This document shows, one piece after another, positions 9,912 to 19,600 of a stretch of DNA of 55,254 nt. Every line of letters begins with the position of its first letter. Position 1 is the first letter of the stretch. Origin of the DNA: Zelonia costaricensis (taxonomy: Eukaryota > Euglenozoa > Kinetoplastea > Trypanosomatida > Trypanosomatidae); NCBI GenBank assembly GCA_030849075.1, contig JASAOO010003403.1, positions 1-55,254 on the forward strand, given 5' to 3'. The translations under genes and the position numbers were made by a program. The notes beneath the pieces are model-generated. The model was not told the DNA's origin, did no database searches, and saw nothing but the letters and a program-made list of their open reading frames with translations.

Positions 9912-10184
9912 TCATCGCGCCGCTACCGCACCTGCTTTCGGCAGCGGCACCTCACTGGGAGTGGGCTCCCGACACAACGCAGCACGCTCGAACAGGAAAG
10001 GGCGTGCCGCAACGCTCTTCTCAAGGACCACGCAATCGCAGTGCTTGCCGGTTGTCATTTTTTTTCCTTCTTCGGCTGCATATCCCTCCACGAATGGGGC
10101 GGCCCGCAACTCGCCGCAGCGCCAAGGCACGGATGGGACGCGCGCAGCCGCACGGGCCGCCGCATTCTGAAACACAACACGCAT
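9912..10184 (-). CDS. Candidate small protein, 90 aa, unknown
   Basis: This ATG-started frame encodes a 90-residue protein of ordinary, non-repetitive composition (for example VPWRCGELRAAPFVEGY and KHCDCVVLEKSV). The third-base GC is fairly high. Two nucleotides before the ATG is an AG preceded by a strong minus-strand pyrimidine tract, the layout of a trans-splice acceptor. The next gene (Yippee) has its own closer acceptor. There are three Cys residues (22, 49, 51) but no family I recognise. It could instead be chance open frame within the TTC5-like 3'UTR. Conservation in related species would decide. Confidence 0.33.
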   Translation of the reverse strand: MRVVFQNAAARAAARVPSVPWRCGELRAAPFVEGYAAEEGKKMTTGKHCDCVVLEKSVAARPFLFERAALCREPTPSEVPLPKAGAVAAR

Positions 10185-10185
10185 G

Positions 10186-10216
10186 CTCAACAAAAGGGGT
10201 GAGGGAAGGAGGTGCC
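10186..10216 (-). promoter_or_regulatory. Candidate trans-splice acceptor before the 90-codon frame
   Basis: A minus-strand pyrimidine-rich stretch (about plus 10188-10216) ends at AG 10187-10186, immediately before the ATG at 10184. Confidence 0.35.
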
Positions 10217-10631
10217 GTCTGGGAGAGCGCACACTAGCACGAGTAGCAGGTCGTTGCACCCGCCACCGCGCTCGCGCCACAGCAAGACAGACACACACAC
10301 GAACCTCGCAGCCGCGGTGCAGTCAGCCAGGGTGGCTCGTTTCCCTCCTCCCTAGGCGACTCGAGAAGTGCTGCCAGCTTCTCGTTTCCCGCCGGCTCGC
10401 GCGCCGATCACGCCCCACGGTCTATGCCTCGTTAGAGCTCGAGTCCAGTATCGTACATCACGAAGAGGCAATTCATCTGGGTGGGAGAACGGGGGGGAGA
10501 AGTGAGAGGGAGAGTGGGCTGGAGGCCATTACGAGGAAACTAAGAGACCCGCATTACACGAGCCCTTCACTGAGCAGCCCCCTCCCTACCCCTCTCCCCC
10601 CTTCCCCCTCCTCCTCCTCGATACGGCGCTC

Positions 10632-11837
10632 TCAGGCGAAAAGACGCGACGTCATCTGCAGCGGCACGTGCGCGGAGGACGGCAGCGGCTGGCCATTCAG
10701 CAAGATGCTCTTGGGGTTGGGGTATGCGTGCGCCAGCGTAAGCTCGAGCGGCTCCGCCTCCACGCCTGGGCACCCAGACACAATGTGCGTGATGGTCTCG
10801 ACCGACGTCGACGCAGAGTAGGCGATGACGTCGCCGATCTTGAAAGACGTCGGGCGAACCTCGTGCATGAGCAGCAGCTCGAAGTTGCCCTTCTCGTCCG
10901 TCACGAGCAGCGTCACCGGCTGCATCGTGGGCTCCGTGATGATGTCGGCCACCCCGACCACCTTGGCCGACGCGTTCGGGCCGTACTTTTTGTGTGCCTG
11001 CTCGATGCGGGTGCAGATCTTCTTGAAGTCGCGCTTGCCAATGCCGGCGGCCGCCTTCATGCGGCTCTGCGCGCGCAGCAGCACCTTTGCGTTCTCCTCG
11101 GCGAGGTACCGCGTGCCCTTGAGCCGGTCGTTATCGAGCCCGTGAGCCTTCCAGTAGTCCATCGCCGCCGCGCCAAAGTGGCCCAGCAGGCTCTCCAGCA
11201 CCGCCTTGTTGTACGGCACGTCCGGGTCCTCCGGGCACTTGCGCTCCGCCTGCTGCATCGCCGCCAGCGCCCGCCGCACGCCGTCAAAGGACATCCCCTC
11301 CAGCGTCACCTTCGACAGCAGCGACAGCGCCAGCGTGTTCCAGGCGTCCGCGTCGTCGACGTTGGAGCTGACGGCGGCGCGCGCCTTGGCCACCGAGTCG
11401 TCGAGGTACGCCTTGCGCTGCTCCGGTGTGACGCCCTCTTCGCCGCAGCGGTTGCGTTGGATCTGGCTGTACTTGCACAGCGCCTCCGTGTGGGCCGGGT
11501 TGACGCGCAGGGCGCTGTCGAGGGCGTCGCATGCCTCTTTGAAAGCGTTGCGGCGCAGCAGGCACTCGCTCAGCTCCACCCACGTCACGGCCAGCCCCGG
11601 CTGCAGCTTCAGCGCGGCATTCAGATCCTTCTCGGCCTCACGCGACACGCGGGGCAAGAGGAGGGTGGCCTGGCTGCGCAGGAGGAGAATGCGCACCTTC
11701 GTTGCAGCGTCCTTCTCCTTCTCGGGCGACGGCAGACTCGCCAGGACCCGCTCGACGCCGGTGCGCACCGTCTCGTTGAAGACGCGGATGCGCTTGAGGT
11801 CGGCCACCTCCTTCTCGAGGGCCGCCAGCGCGGCCAT
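10632..11837 (-). CDS. TTC5: TTC5/Strap-like protein: TPR repeats plus C-terminal OB-fold
   Basis: The 401-residue protein has a short N-terminal helix, then helical TPR repeats from about 40 to 270 (REAEKDLNAALKLQPGLAVTWVELSECLLRR, DALDSALRVNPAHTEALCKYS and similar motifs). A C-terminal domain at about 290-401 matches the TTC5 OB fold. It ends in a strand pair ELTLAHAYPNP...ILLNGQPLP that parallels the end of animal TTC5. In animals TTC5 binds the nascent N-terminus of alpha- and beta-tubulin at the ribosome and triggers tubulin mRNA decay; it is also known as the p300 cofactor Strap. Length (animal TTC5 about 440) and domain order agree. The start is the first ATG (11837), since the codon before it is GTG. 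The family call is good. Conservation of the tubulin role is inference. Confidence 0.86.
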   Translation of the reverse strand: MAALAALEKEVADLKRIRVFNETVRTGVERVLASLPSPEKEKDAATKVRILLLRSQATLLLPRVSREAEKDLNAALKLQPGLAVTWVELSECLLRRNAFKEACDALDSALRVNPAHTEALCKYSQIQRNRCGEEGVTPEQRKAYLDDSVAKARAAVSSNVDDADAWNTLALSLLSKVTLEGMSFDGVRRALAAMQQAERKCPEDPDVPYNKAVLESLLGHFGAAAMDYWKAHGLDNDRLKGTRYLAEENAKVLLRAQSRMKAAAGIGKRDFKKICTRIEQAHKKYGPNASAKVVGVADIITEPTMQPVTLLVTDEKGNFELLLMHEVRPTSFKIGDVIAYSASTSVETITHIVSGCPGVEAEPLELTLAHAYPNPKSILLNGQPLPSSAHVPLQMTSRLFA

Positions 11838-11950
11838 CACCGTTGCGAGGAGTGCGGTAGGGGGGAGGAAGGGGGGAAAGCAACCGTCTTAGAGGGCTGA
11901 CTGCCTGCCTAGTTGTTGGACGCGTCCACTGGGGTGCCGGTGCGAGAACA

Positions 11951-11991
<41 letters not shown>

Positions 11992-13101
11992 TCTTAGGTT
12001 GTGGAAGGCAGATTATCTAGAGGGAGTGTGCGTGCAAGCGTGCGGAGGACGTCTGGCGGCGCACTTGCAAAAAGGAGGAGAGGAGGGGGGGCGCAAAGCG
12101 AAACCAGGCGAAGCGCAGCACACCCACGGCGATCGCCGCGCAGAAACACGCGGGGGAGAGGGCGAGGAGCGGCCTTGGCACTCACCTTGACGCCCGCGGG
12201 CGGAAAGCGCGAGATGGAGCACGCCACCAGCTGTGTTGCAGCAACAGCACCCTGCCGCTCTCGTTGATGCCTCAGGAGGCCGGTACAGGCGTCAAGCTTC
12301 CGCGTACCCGCGGGTCGGCGCGTGACGGCGAAGTGGAGCGATTTCGGATGGGGCGACAGGCGCACGCGGCGGTCGGTGACAAGAATCACGCAACGCGCAC
12401 GTGGTGGCAGCTTTTGGGGGGGGGATGCAAGGCGGGTGCTGACGCGGTGGAGACTGGTTTGATGGCAAGTATGACGGTGACTGTGCGTGCGCGTGGTCGG
12501 GTGAGGGGGGATACGCCACGAGAGGTACAAACGTAGTGGATGGACAGAGAAGAGAGGAATGGGGGGGGCGCCAAGGACGAAGACGGCGTTGGAGACGGAG
12601 ATGAGCGGGTGGGGCACCTTCGGTGGGCGTTCCTTTGTGCAACGGTGGTCAACTTCAGCTGAGAAAGAGAGCGAAGGTCAGGCGTGCCGCCCTCCCACTG
12701 AGAGAGGGACGGAGCCGTCTTCTCCTCACATCCTGCAGAGTTTTTCTTTTTTGTTTTGGTTTGCTGTTAGCCAGCGCTTCAACCACAGGGACACGGGTGG
12801 GACAGAGAGGGGGGGGGCTTGGGGGGAGGCGGCGAAGGTGGTGGAAGGAAGTAGCGGGGGACTGGAGAGTGAGAAGGGAATCGAACAGGGAGAGGGCCAC
12901 GCAGTGCGGGGGAGGAGAGCGGGAAGAAAAAAGGGTCCATGAGAGGGAGGAGGGGGAGGCGAGGAGAATGAGCTTCTTTGATTTTCATTGCATTTGACTT
13001 TAGGGGGGAACCTCATCTACGCAGAGGGGAAGGGAGTGAGGAGGTGCACTGCGGGGAGGGGGGAGGGGGGAAGGTGGCTAGGGAGGTGCACCGTACGAGT
13101 G
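11838..13101 (-). other. Intergenic region between the myristoylated-protein and TTC5-like genes
   Basis: This contains a 33-nt GT run (11955-11987), a pyrimidine tract on the minus strand (plus 11852-11880) just before the TTC5-like start, and further pyrimidine tracts between 12780 and 12960. The minus-strand frames here are Pro/Ser/Arg-rich and lack family resemblance, so no gene is called. Confidence 0.55.
11955..11987. repeat. (TG)16 microsatellite
   Basis: A 33-nt uninterrupted TG run lies about 120 nt upstream of the TTC5-like start. Confidence 0.95.
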
Positions 13102-13521
13102 CTACAGGGTGGCGGTGTAGGTTAGTAGCATCGCCTGGCCCGTTGTCGTCGTCACCAGAGCCGCCTTGCGGCAGCTGTTCGCCACGCGGCAGAGGGAGAG
13201 CAGGGAAAGGGTGGACATCGGAGCAGCGGCATCGAGGCACCACGCCAGCGCCACCCCGTGGCTCTCGTCCGGCGTGGCGGTCTCGTACACGTGCGCGTGG
13301 CAGCCGTACGTCTGTCGCGTCGTCTCGTCGTCTGCGACGCTGCGGCAGACGGCCGCGCCCACGACGCTGGGGTCGGCGCAGGAGTAGCGCAGGCTGCGCA
13401 GCAAGCGGGCGAGGGCAGAGCTGGTGTCCGCCGCGTCGGCCTCGATCGCGTCCTCGTACTCGCCGTCGCTGTCATCGCCACGACGGCGCTTGAGGCGTGT
13501 GATGGAGAGGAAGTTGCCCAT
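13102..13521 (-). CDS. Hypothetical protein with N-myristoylation signal, 139 aa
   Basis: The sequence begins MGNFLS, matching the N-myristoyltransferase consensus: Gly2, Ser6, small or uncharged residues between. A basic cluster KRRR follows at 11-14. Myristate plus a polybasic patch is a classic two-part inner-membrane anchor. There is no Cys near Gly2, so dual acylation with palmitate is unlikely. An acidic stretch (16-30, DDSDGEYEDAIEADAAD) is followed by a compact Cys-containing domain, about 34-139. The exact fit of the ATG at 13521 to the acylation signal supports this start. I do not recognise the family. Membrane attachment is a prediction. Confidence 0.78.
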   Translation of the reverse strand: MGNFLSITRLKRRRGDDSDGEYEDAIEADAADTSSALARLLRSLRYSCADPSVVGAAVCRSVADDETTRQTYGCHAHVYETATPDESHGVALAWCLDAAAPMSTLSLLSLCRVANSCRKAALVTTTTGQAMLLTYTATL

Positions 13522-14320
13522 GACAGACCTGCTGGTGGTGGGGCGCCAGAGGGAAGGGGGGCAGGGGGGCGACGCTGCGGGGTACTATGCAAGGTATAGG
13601 GAAAGGTGAGGAACGGGGAGCGTGCGGAAGCAGCGGCCTCTCGTGGTCGCCGTGCACGTGTGCCGCTCCGACTTGCACTTTTTTTCTTTGTGTGAGCTGA
13701 CAGGCCGGAGAGTGCGTCTTGTGTGAGTGCGCACACGGGAGGGGGAAGCAGCTGACGGATCGCCGAAGCAGTTTCCGCCTTTGCGGTACAGCACACACAC
13801 GCACACACACGGCGCACAGCGCGGCGGGTTGCGACCCTTCTATGCACGTGATGAAGCGGGCCGTGACGTCGCGGAACGTGTGGAGAAGGCAGAGGAGCAT
13901 AGAAGGGCAGGACCTGCACGAGGGTCGGGATGCACGCGCTTCTGCGGCCGTGCCACTGCAGTGGAGGGGAGGAGGTGACGAATGCTCTCTAATGCCTTTG
14001 TTTACGGTCGCTCCTGGTCGCCACACTGTATGCGGCAGTACGCATCCAATTCTTGGCTGCACATCTTCGAGGCTACGCGTCACCGCTTTTACGTCGCGCG
14101 GCTACGGTCTGGCTGTCTTTGCTGTATCGATGGGTTGTTTGCCACATTACGCGTGTGAGAGGAGGGAGTGGGAAGTGCCGGGGAAGCGGGCAGCAGCGCA
14201 GACACACACGGACACACACATGAACACGAACGCAGGACTGCGTTAGCGCCGCCTCTTTCTTGCAAGATGGTGAGAGCGGTTGGTGCCGCCCGCTGTGGCC
14301 GCGGGATGCAGCACGGCGTG
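13522..14320 (-). other. Intergenic region between DNA ligase I and the myristoylated-protein gene
   Basis: A minus-strand pyrimidine tract (plus about 13549-13572) precedes the start at 13521, with possible AGs at 13533-13532 and further upstream. The remainder is the ligase 3' flank. I see no gene in it. Confidence 0.5.
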
Positions 14321-16621
14321 TCAGTCGGCCTCGTCGTCCTCGGCGCGCTGCTGGGCGAGCGACTGCGCCTTGTACATCTCCGCAACCTGTTGCGCGTTGG
14401 TGGCATCGGCCGGCTTCTTGTCGTCGCGCTGACGCACGTAGCGGGGGAAGCGCAGGGCGATGCCTTTGCTGGGGTCCACGAGTCCCATGGCCGCCTGGTG
14501 CACCGGCGACACGGAGAGGTCAGCGGCCTTGACCTCCCACACCTGCGCCTCTGTCAGCCACACATCCGGCTCCTCTCCACCAGTGCGGTAGTAGCGCGGC
14601 TTGTCGTGGACGACAAAGGGCTGCAGCGACTGTGTTCGCTTCTCGAGCTCCTCGTCCTGGAAGCCGGTTCCGATCTTGCAGATGCTCTGGTACTCGTCCG
14701 TCTCGGGGTCGTAGCAGGCGAGGAGGAAGCCGCCAAACACGCCGGTGCGCTTGCCCTTGCCGTAGAAGGCCGCAATGGGCACGAGGTCGAGCGTGTCGGT
14801 GACGCCGTCCATGTAGTCCTTCTTCAGCTTCAGCCAGTAGTGTGACCGCTTCGCCGGGGTGTAGGTCGCTTCCTCCTCCAGCGTCTTGACCATGAGCCCC
14901 TCGCAGCCGTCCGCGATGGACTTCTCGAGAAACTTCTGCACGTCCTCGACGTTGTCGGAGTCCAGGTACGTGGCATAGGCCAGCTTCGCCGGCAGCGGGC
15001 GAATCACGCGCCAGAGCAGCTCGCGCCGTTGCTGTAGCGTCTTGGTCAGCTGCGGCTCCCCGTTGAGGTACAGAATGTCGAACGCAAAGACGCACACGGG
15101 AATACTCACGTCCGCCTCGGCGATGTTCTTGCGGCCACGATGCTGCAGCACCTGGAACGCCTGCAGCGCCCCAGTTTCGGGGTTCACCGCGACCACCTCG
15201 GAGTCGAGGATGAAGGACTGCACCGCGGTCGCGTCGAAGGCGCCGGGCAGCATGGAGATGACGTCGGGATACTTGCCGGTGTGCGTCTCCGAGTTGCGCG
15301 AGAAGATCTGGAAGCCCTTGCCCTGCTCGTAGTGGATCTGGGCCCGCTCGCCGTCGTACTTGTACTCGGACGTGAACCGCTTGCCTTGCATGCGGTCGAG
15401 GATAACGCTGATGCCGCTGGTTGGGTGCGCCAGCTGCGGCTTCACGGGCAGCCCGGGGCGGATCGACAAGTCCTTGGCGTGCTGCGTCGCCACCGTGCTG
15501 CCCGGCACGAGAATCATGAACCCGTTCGCCAGCACGGCGCTCAAGACGACGTCGAGGCTGGGCACCTCGTAAAAGATGCGCGCAAGGGTGGCGGCGCCGG
15601 TGTTGAGCAACGCCTGCAGCGCGGCCTCCTCCATCCTACGCGTCTGGGCGCGGCCGAGGAAGTGCAGCGCGAAGGCGTACCCCATCGCGGCGAGCGCGGA
15701 CGGCTCGGCGAGGCCGATGCGCATCTTCTGCTGCAACCCGCGCACAATCAAGTTCACCTCGGGCCCCTGCGCGTCACGCAGCAGCCGCTTGATCAGGTCG
15801 GCGCGCCGCCGCATCACGTCCTTGCCGCTCATCATCGCAATCTCGCGGTATGTCCTGAAGACGCTACGCGCCGACAGCGGCTTCGGCTTCATGAGGGTGC
15901 TCTGTTTCTGCTTGTGCGTCTGCGCGATCTCGGCCAGGTCGCCGGACTGCCGGTACTCCTCCTTCGCCCGTGCCTCGGTCATGCCGCAGCACTCCGCCAC
16001 GACCTTCACGAGCACCGCGTCGCCGATGCCGAGCTCCACGCCCTCGTGCTGCGGGGCCTGCTTGTTGACGACGAGGTACATGACCGGCACGAGGTCCTCT
16101 GGGCAGCGCTCAATGACGGCCAGCAGCAGGAAGGTCAGCTGCTTCACGCACTCGAGCCGCGAGCCGGTGGCGCTGATGTCCGCAAGAACGTCGACGACCG
16201 CGGCGAAGGGAACCGGCGCTGCCGAGGCTGAAGACGGCGTCGTCGCACGGGGCGCGGGCCACACCGCCTCGAAGGTGGTGAGGGGGTCGAAGGGGCTCTC
16301 CTGCAGGAGCTTCGCCATCGAGGTCGCCGTTGGGAGCGGCACGTCCGCGAGCAGCGCGGTACACTCCGCGTTGTACTGGGCGTAGTAGGCATTGGTTGTC
16401 TCGGACCACGTGGTGCGCAGGCCCGGGGCCGCGCCCGATGGCGTCGCAGGGGTGGCAGGGTCGGACGACGCGGTGGTGATCGGTGCCGGCTCCTCGTCGC
16501 GGGGTCGCTTGCGCTCCTCCCGCTCCGCCGCCGACGTCGGGCTCGGCGCGGCGGCGCTCCCCGCTGGGCGGCTCGCCGGCGCCTTGGGGGCGAAGAAGCG
16601 ATCAAAGGTCGTCTGATGCAT
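14321..16621 (-). CDS. LIG1: ATP-dependent DNA ligase I
   Basis: The 766-residue enzyme seals nicks, mainly joining Okazaki fragments in the nucleus. The adenylated lysine is Lys421 in motif I KYDGER (421-426). Motif IIIa FDILYLNG is at 514-521, motif IV EGLMVK at 574-579, motif V WLKLKKDY at 596-603, and the OB-fold motif RFPRYVR at 724-730. The helical DNA-binding domain occupies about 75-380 (including RRRADLIKRLL and GLQQKMRIGLAEPSAL). At the extreme N-terminus QTTFDRFF (3-10) fits a PCNA-interacting PIP box, with Phe rather than Ile/Leu/Met at the hydrophobic position, as expected for a replicative ligase. Residues 15-65 are disordered. All catalytic motifs are intact. The start is the ATG at 16621, two codons before the PIP box. 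Confidence 0.97.
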   Translation of the reverse strand: MHQTTFDRFFAPKAPASRPAGSAAAPSPTSAAEREERKRPRDEEPAPITTASSDPATPATPSGAAPGLRTTWSETTNAYYAQYNAECTALLADVPLPTATSMAKLLQESPFDPLTTFEAVWPAPRATTPSSASAAPVPFAAVVDVLADISATGSRLECVKQLTFLLLAVIERCPEDLVPVMYLVVNKQAPQHEGVELGIGDAVLVKVVAECCGMTEARAKEEYRQSGDLAEIAQTHKQKQSTLMKPKPLSARSVFRTYREIAMMSGKDVMRRRADLIKRLLRDAQGPEVNLIVRGLQQKMRIGLAEPSALAAMGYAFALHFLGRAQTRRMEEAALQALLNTGAATLARIFYEVPSLDVVLSAVLANGFMILVPGSTVATQHAKDLSIRPGLPVKPQLAHPTSGISVILDRMQGKRFTSEYKYDGERAQIHYEQGKGFQIFSRNSETHTGKYPDVISMLPGAFDATAVQSFILDSEVVAVNPETGALQAFQVLQHRGRKNIAEADVSIPVCVFAFDILYLNGEPQLTKTLQQRRELLWRVIRPLPAKLAYATYLDSDNVEDVQKFLEKSIADGCEGLMVKTLEEEATYTPAKRSHYWLKLKKDYMDGVTDTLDLVPIAAFYGKGKRTGVFGGFLLACYDPETDEYQSICKIGTGFQDEELEKRTQSLQPFVVHDKPRYYRTGGEEPDVWLTEAQVWEVKAADLSVSPVHQAAMGLVDPSKGIALRFPRYVRQRDDKKPADATNAQQVAEMYKAQSLAQQRAEDDEAD

Positions 16622-19600
16622 GACGAACGCGAAGAAGTGCGAGGGGGTGAGCCAAAGGTGCGGTGTTAACCCGCGTGTCGGGGTGAGCGCGTGGCGTGTG
16701 CGGCACGTCTATGCGGCTCTTGAGAGAGTCGAGGCAGAGGCAGGGGCAGTGCGCGTGTGTTCTATGGCATCCACAGCCGCGGGGAGGTCGCGGTGTGGCG
16801 ATCTTGTTGTATGTGTTTGTGCTGGCAGTGGTTTGGGCACTTGTTTCGAGAGAGGGCCGAGGAGGTGGGAAAGAAAACAGTGCGAGGTGGCGCCACACGT
16901 ACACACAGATACGTGCACGCGAATGCACACGGCAAAGGTTGTCCAGAGCAAGTGAGGAGAGGAGAAAAGTGCGGTAGTACAGGACACAGAGATGGAGGTC
17001 GTCGCGGCGGTGGGCGGGGTCGCACGTGCCACTCCACAGCCACCGTGCAGCGCGCGATGATGCCACTAACTGAGCACGCTTCTTGGGGAGGGGGGGATGC
17101 TGAATCTGAGGAAGGTTCAAACAACTTTTTTTGACGTCGTGCGCGTGTGGCGCTCTCCTCAGACCCACGCAGCAACAGCAGCAGGAGCCACGACAAGCAG
17201 GCTCCGAGCAAGGGAAAGAAAAGGAGTGGCACAGTGTAGCGGGAACACAACGCGTCCCCGTCCTTGCCGCCACCACCGCCAAACCCTTCGCCCGTCCCCG
17301 CCCCCTCCCCGCTTCACCTTGATGTCGGCCTGCCAGAGAAGTCGCGCGCAAAAAGATGGGACCGAGTGAGCTGTGCCCGTCCGTGCCTTGCGTAACTCCT
17401 TGCTTGCTTCTCTTTATGGCGTACTGCTGCCGACGCTGTCTGTCACTTTCGAGCTTGGGCTGGTCTGATTGTTTCTTCTCGCCCCTTGAGGGCGTTCATG
17501 CTTAGGTAGAGATGGAGAACAGTAGAGTCGCAGATAAGTCAAAGGGGAGACGCGCCGAGACAGAGAGGGTGTGTGTGTGTGTGTGTGTGAGTGCGTGCCA
17601 GAGAGCATCAACGGATCTACGTCAAGACAGACACGTACGCGAGAAAAAAGAATCCCACATAAATGGTGAGGAAGAGAGTCACGCCCACAACAAAAAAGAC
17701 GCTGACGTCGGACAGCGGACACATGCTCAAAACAAGAAACGCGGCACTGCGCTGCACGTCGCGCATCACACCACAGCCAAGCCCTCCCACACCCTTGCTG
17801 ATTGATTTTCTTCTTCTCAGGGCACACCATTGTAGCCTGGATCTGCAGCTGCCTGTCAACGCCGTTCCATCATTTTCAGACGATCACACAAGCGCAAAAA
17901 AAAAACAAAAAAAAAAAAGCAAACTTCCCACACAAGTGGCGTGGCCGGCAGTGCCTCAAACGCACAAAGGCAAACACAAACGGAAAGAAGACTGGAGAGA
18001 GGAAGGTGGGTAATGCAAGCGCAACGCACACGCGCACCTCAACAACGGCGAGGGAAGGGAGAGGGGCAGCGAGCCTCAAAGGGTCTGACACAGCACCGTG
18101 GCAATGGAGAAGACACCAAGTAAGAAATCAAAGGTGGCCACCAGCGTAAGCGAGACGGCAACGGCCCGTCAAACGAAAAGAAGCGCGAGCGACTTCGACG
18201 CGTGCCCGCCGGCGGCACCGGGTACGGCGGGGCAGCAGGCGGGGCGGCGGGGGAAAAGACGGGCTGGTCCACGTTTGCCCTTCTTCATCCCAGTCACACA
18301 CAGACACACACACACTCACACGTGCGGGAGCACTGTTGCCCCTCGCAGCGCGTGCGCGCCTGCGCCCCTCGCCAGGGGTGGAGAAATGGTACAGCCAGGC
18401 ACGCCACCTCCCCCCACCCCCCCCCCTCTTTTCCTTTCTCCCTCGACTCTCCTCCTCCCCTCCCTCACTCAAGGCCTACTCTCGCACGCCGAGATCAGAA
18501 ACACCACGAAGGCACAGCTTGACAAGCCCGCCAGTTTGTGCGCATTGCGGCTCTTGCGCGCTCCCAGTGGCCTTCGGAGGGCGTGTGGAGTGGAGCTCGA
18601 GACGCGCATGCTTACACTCGTCGCCTCACACCGGTTGAGTTGCAGCCGCACGGCGCCTCCCCTCCTCTCCCTCCCAAAGCCACTCTCTCCCCACCGCAGC
18701 TGTGCGTTGTTCACCCCTTTGGGCGGGGGCAGTGAGAGAAGCCCTCTGAAATGTGGAGAACGGGAGCAAGCGAGAGATGGGGTGTGTGCCCCGCACTCGC
18801 ACGCGCATGTCGCGCAGCCGCAACACGACAGAGACCAACAAAGCCAACAAACATCAACGCACAGCACCGCCGCTCTGTAGGAAAGTGGAGAAGAAATGAA
18901 AGGCCGCCACGGAGGAAGCCGCACTGGGACGAAGACACCACGTATGCACACACGCGCTAACGCACACCGGAGAGACCGTTGCGTGTCACCGTGACAGCGC
19001 TGACACGGAGCAAGGAGGGAGCGGGGATGAGGAAGCGGGGTACGAGGAAGATGAAGAGCACCAGTTAACAAAGGAAAGAGAGAAGAGAGAGACAGATAAC
19101 GCTGAGGACTTGTGGGGAGGAAAAAGGGAGGTGCTGAGGTGGACTGGTGGAGGTTGGAGGGTGAAGGGTACGGGGGGAGGGGGGAGGGGGGCGGTGACAG
19201 GGAACAGAAGAAAGCGGGGGTGGCAGCGTCGCCGCGCGGGGGAGTCGACGAGAAAAGGGGCGGCGCAGTAACCACACAGAAATGCAGAAAAACCAAGATA
19301 GAGGGAAGAAGCCGCGCCAGTGCCTCGGGAAGGCGGCATCTGAAAACACAAACAAGGAGGGAAGGGGGGTGGGGGCCTCTAATGACCGGGAGCCGCAGCA
19401 CAGAGTGACGGGCGCGCCTACTTGCGGAAAGGAACGGGAGGAGGGGAAGGCGTGGGATAGGCGCGGGGGAGGCGCACCGCCACCACTGTCAAGTGCATTC
19501 GCTAGTGCGTGTCGGACATGGCTGGGTGCAGGCGAAGTTGACGTTTGGAGAAACAAGGGCTATCAACTTTCAGAGCACAGGTGCAGTTGCGGTGCGATCG

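Larger units (their letters stand above)
9558..10631 (-). other. Intergenic region between TTC5-like and Yippee genes
   Basis: This is about 1.1 kb. It contains the candidate 90-codon frame described separately, two pyrimidine-tract/AG sites and short low-complexity stretches. The plus-strand frames here have no support. Confidence 0.5.

Noticed and set aside
18469..19401. 310-codon minus-strand frame between MKT1 and DNA ligase I
   Set aside because: It is rich in Pro, Ser and Leu because it translates pyrimidine tracts. There is no recognisable domain.
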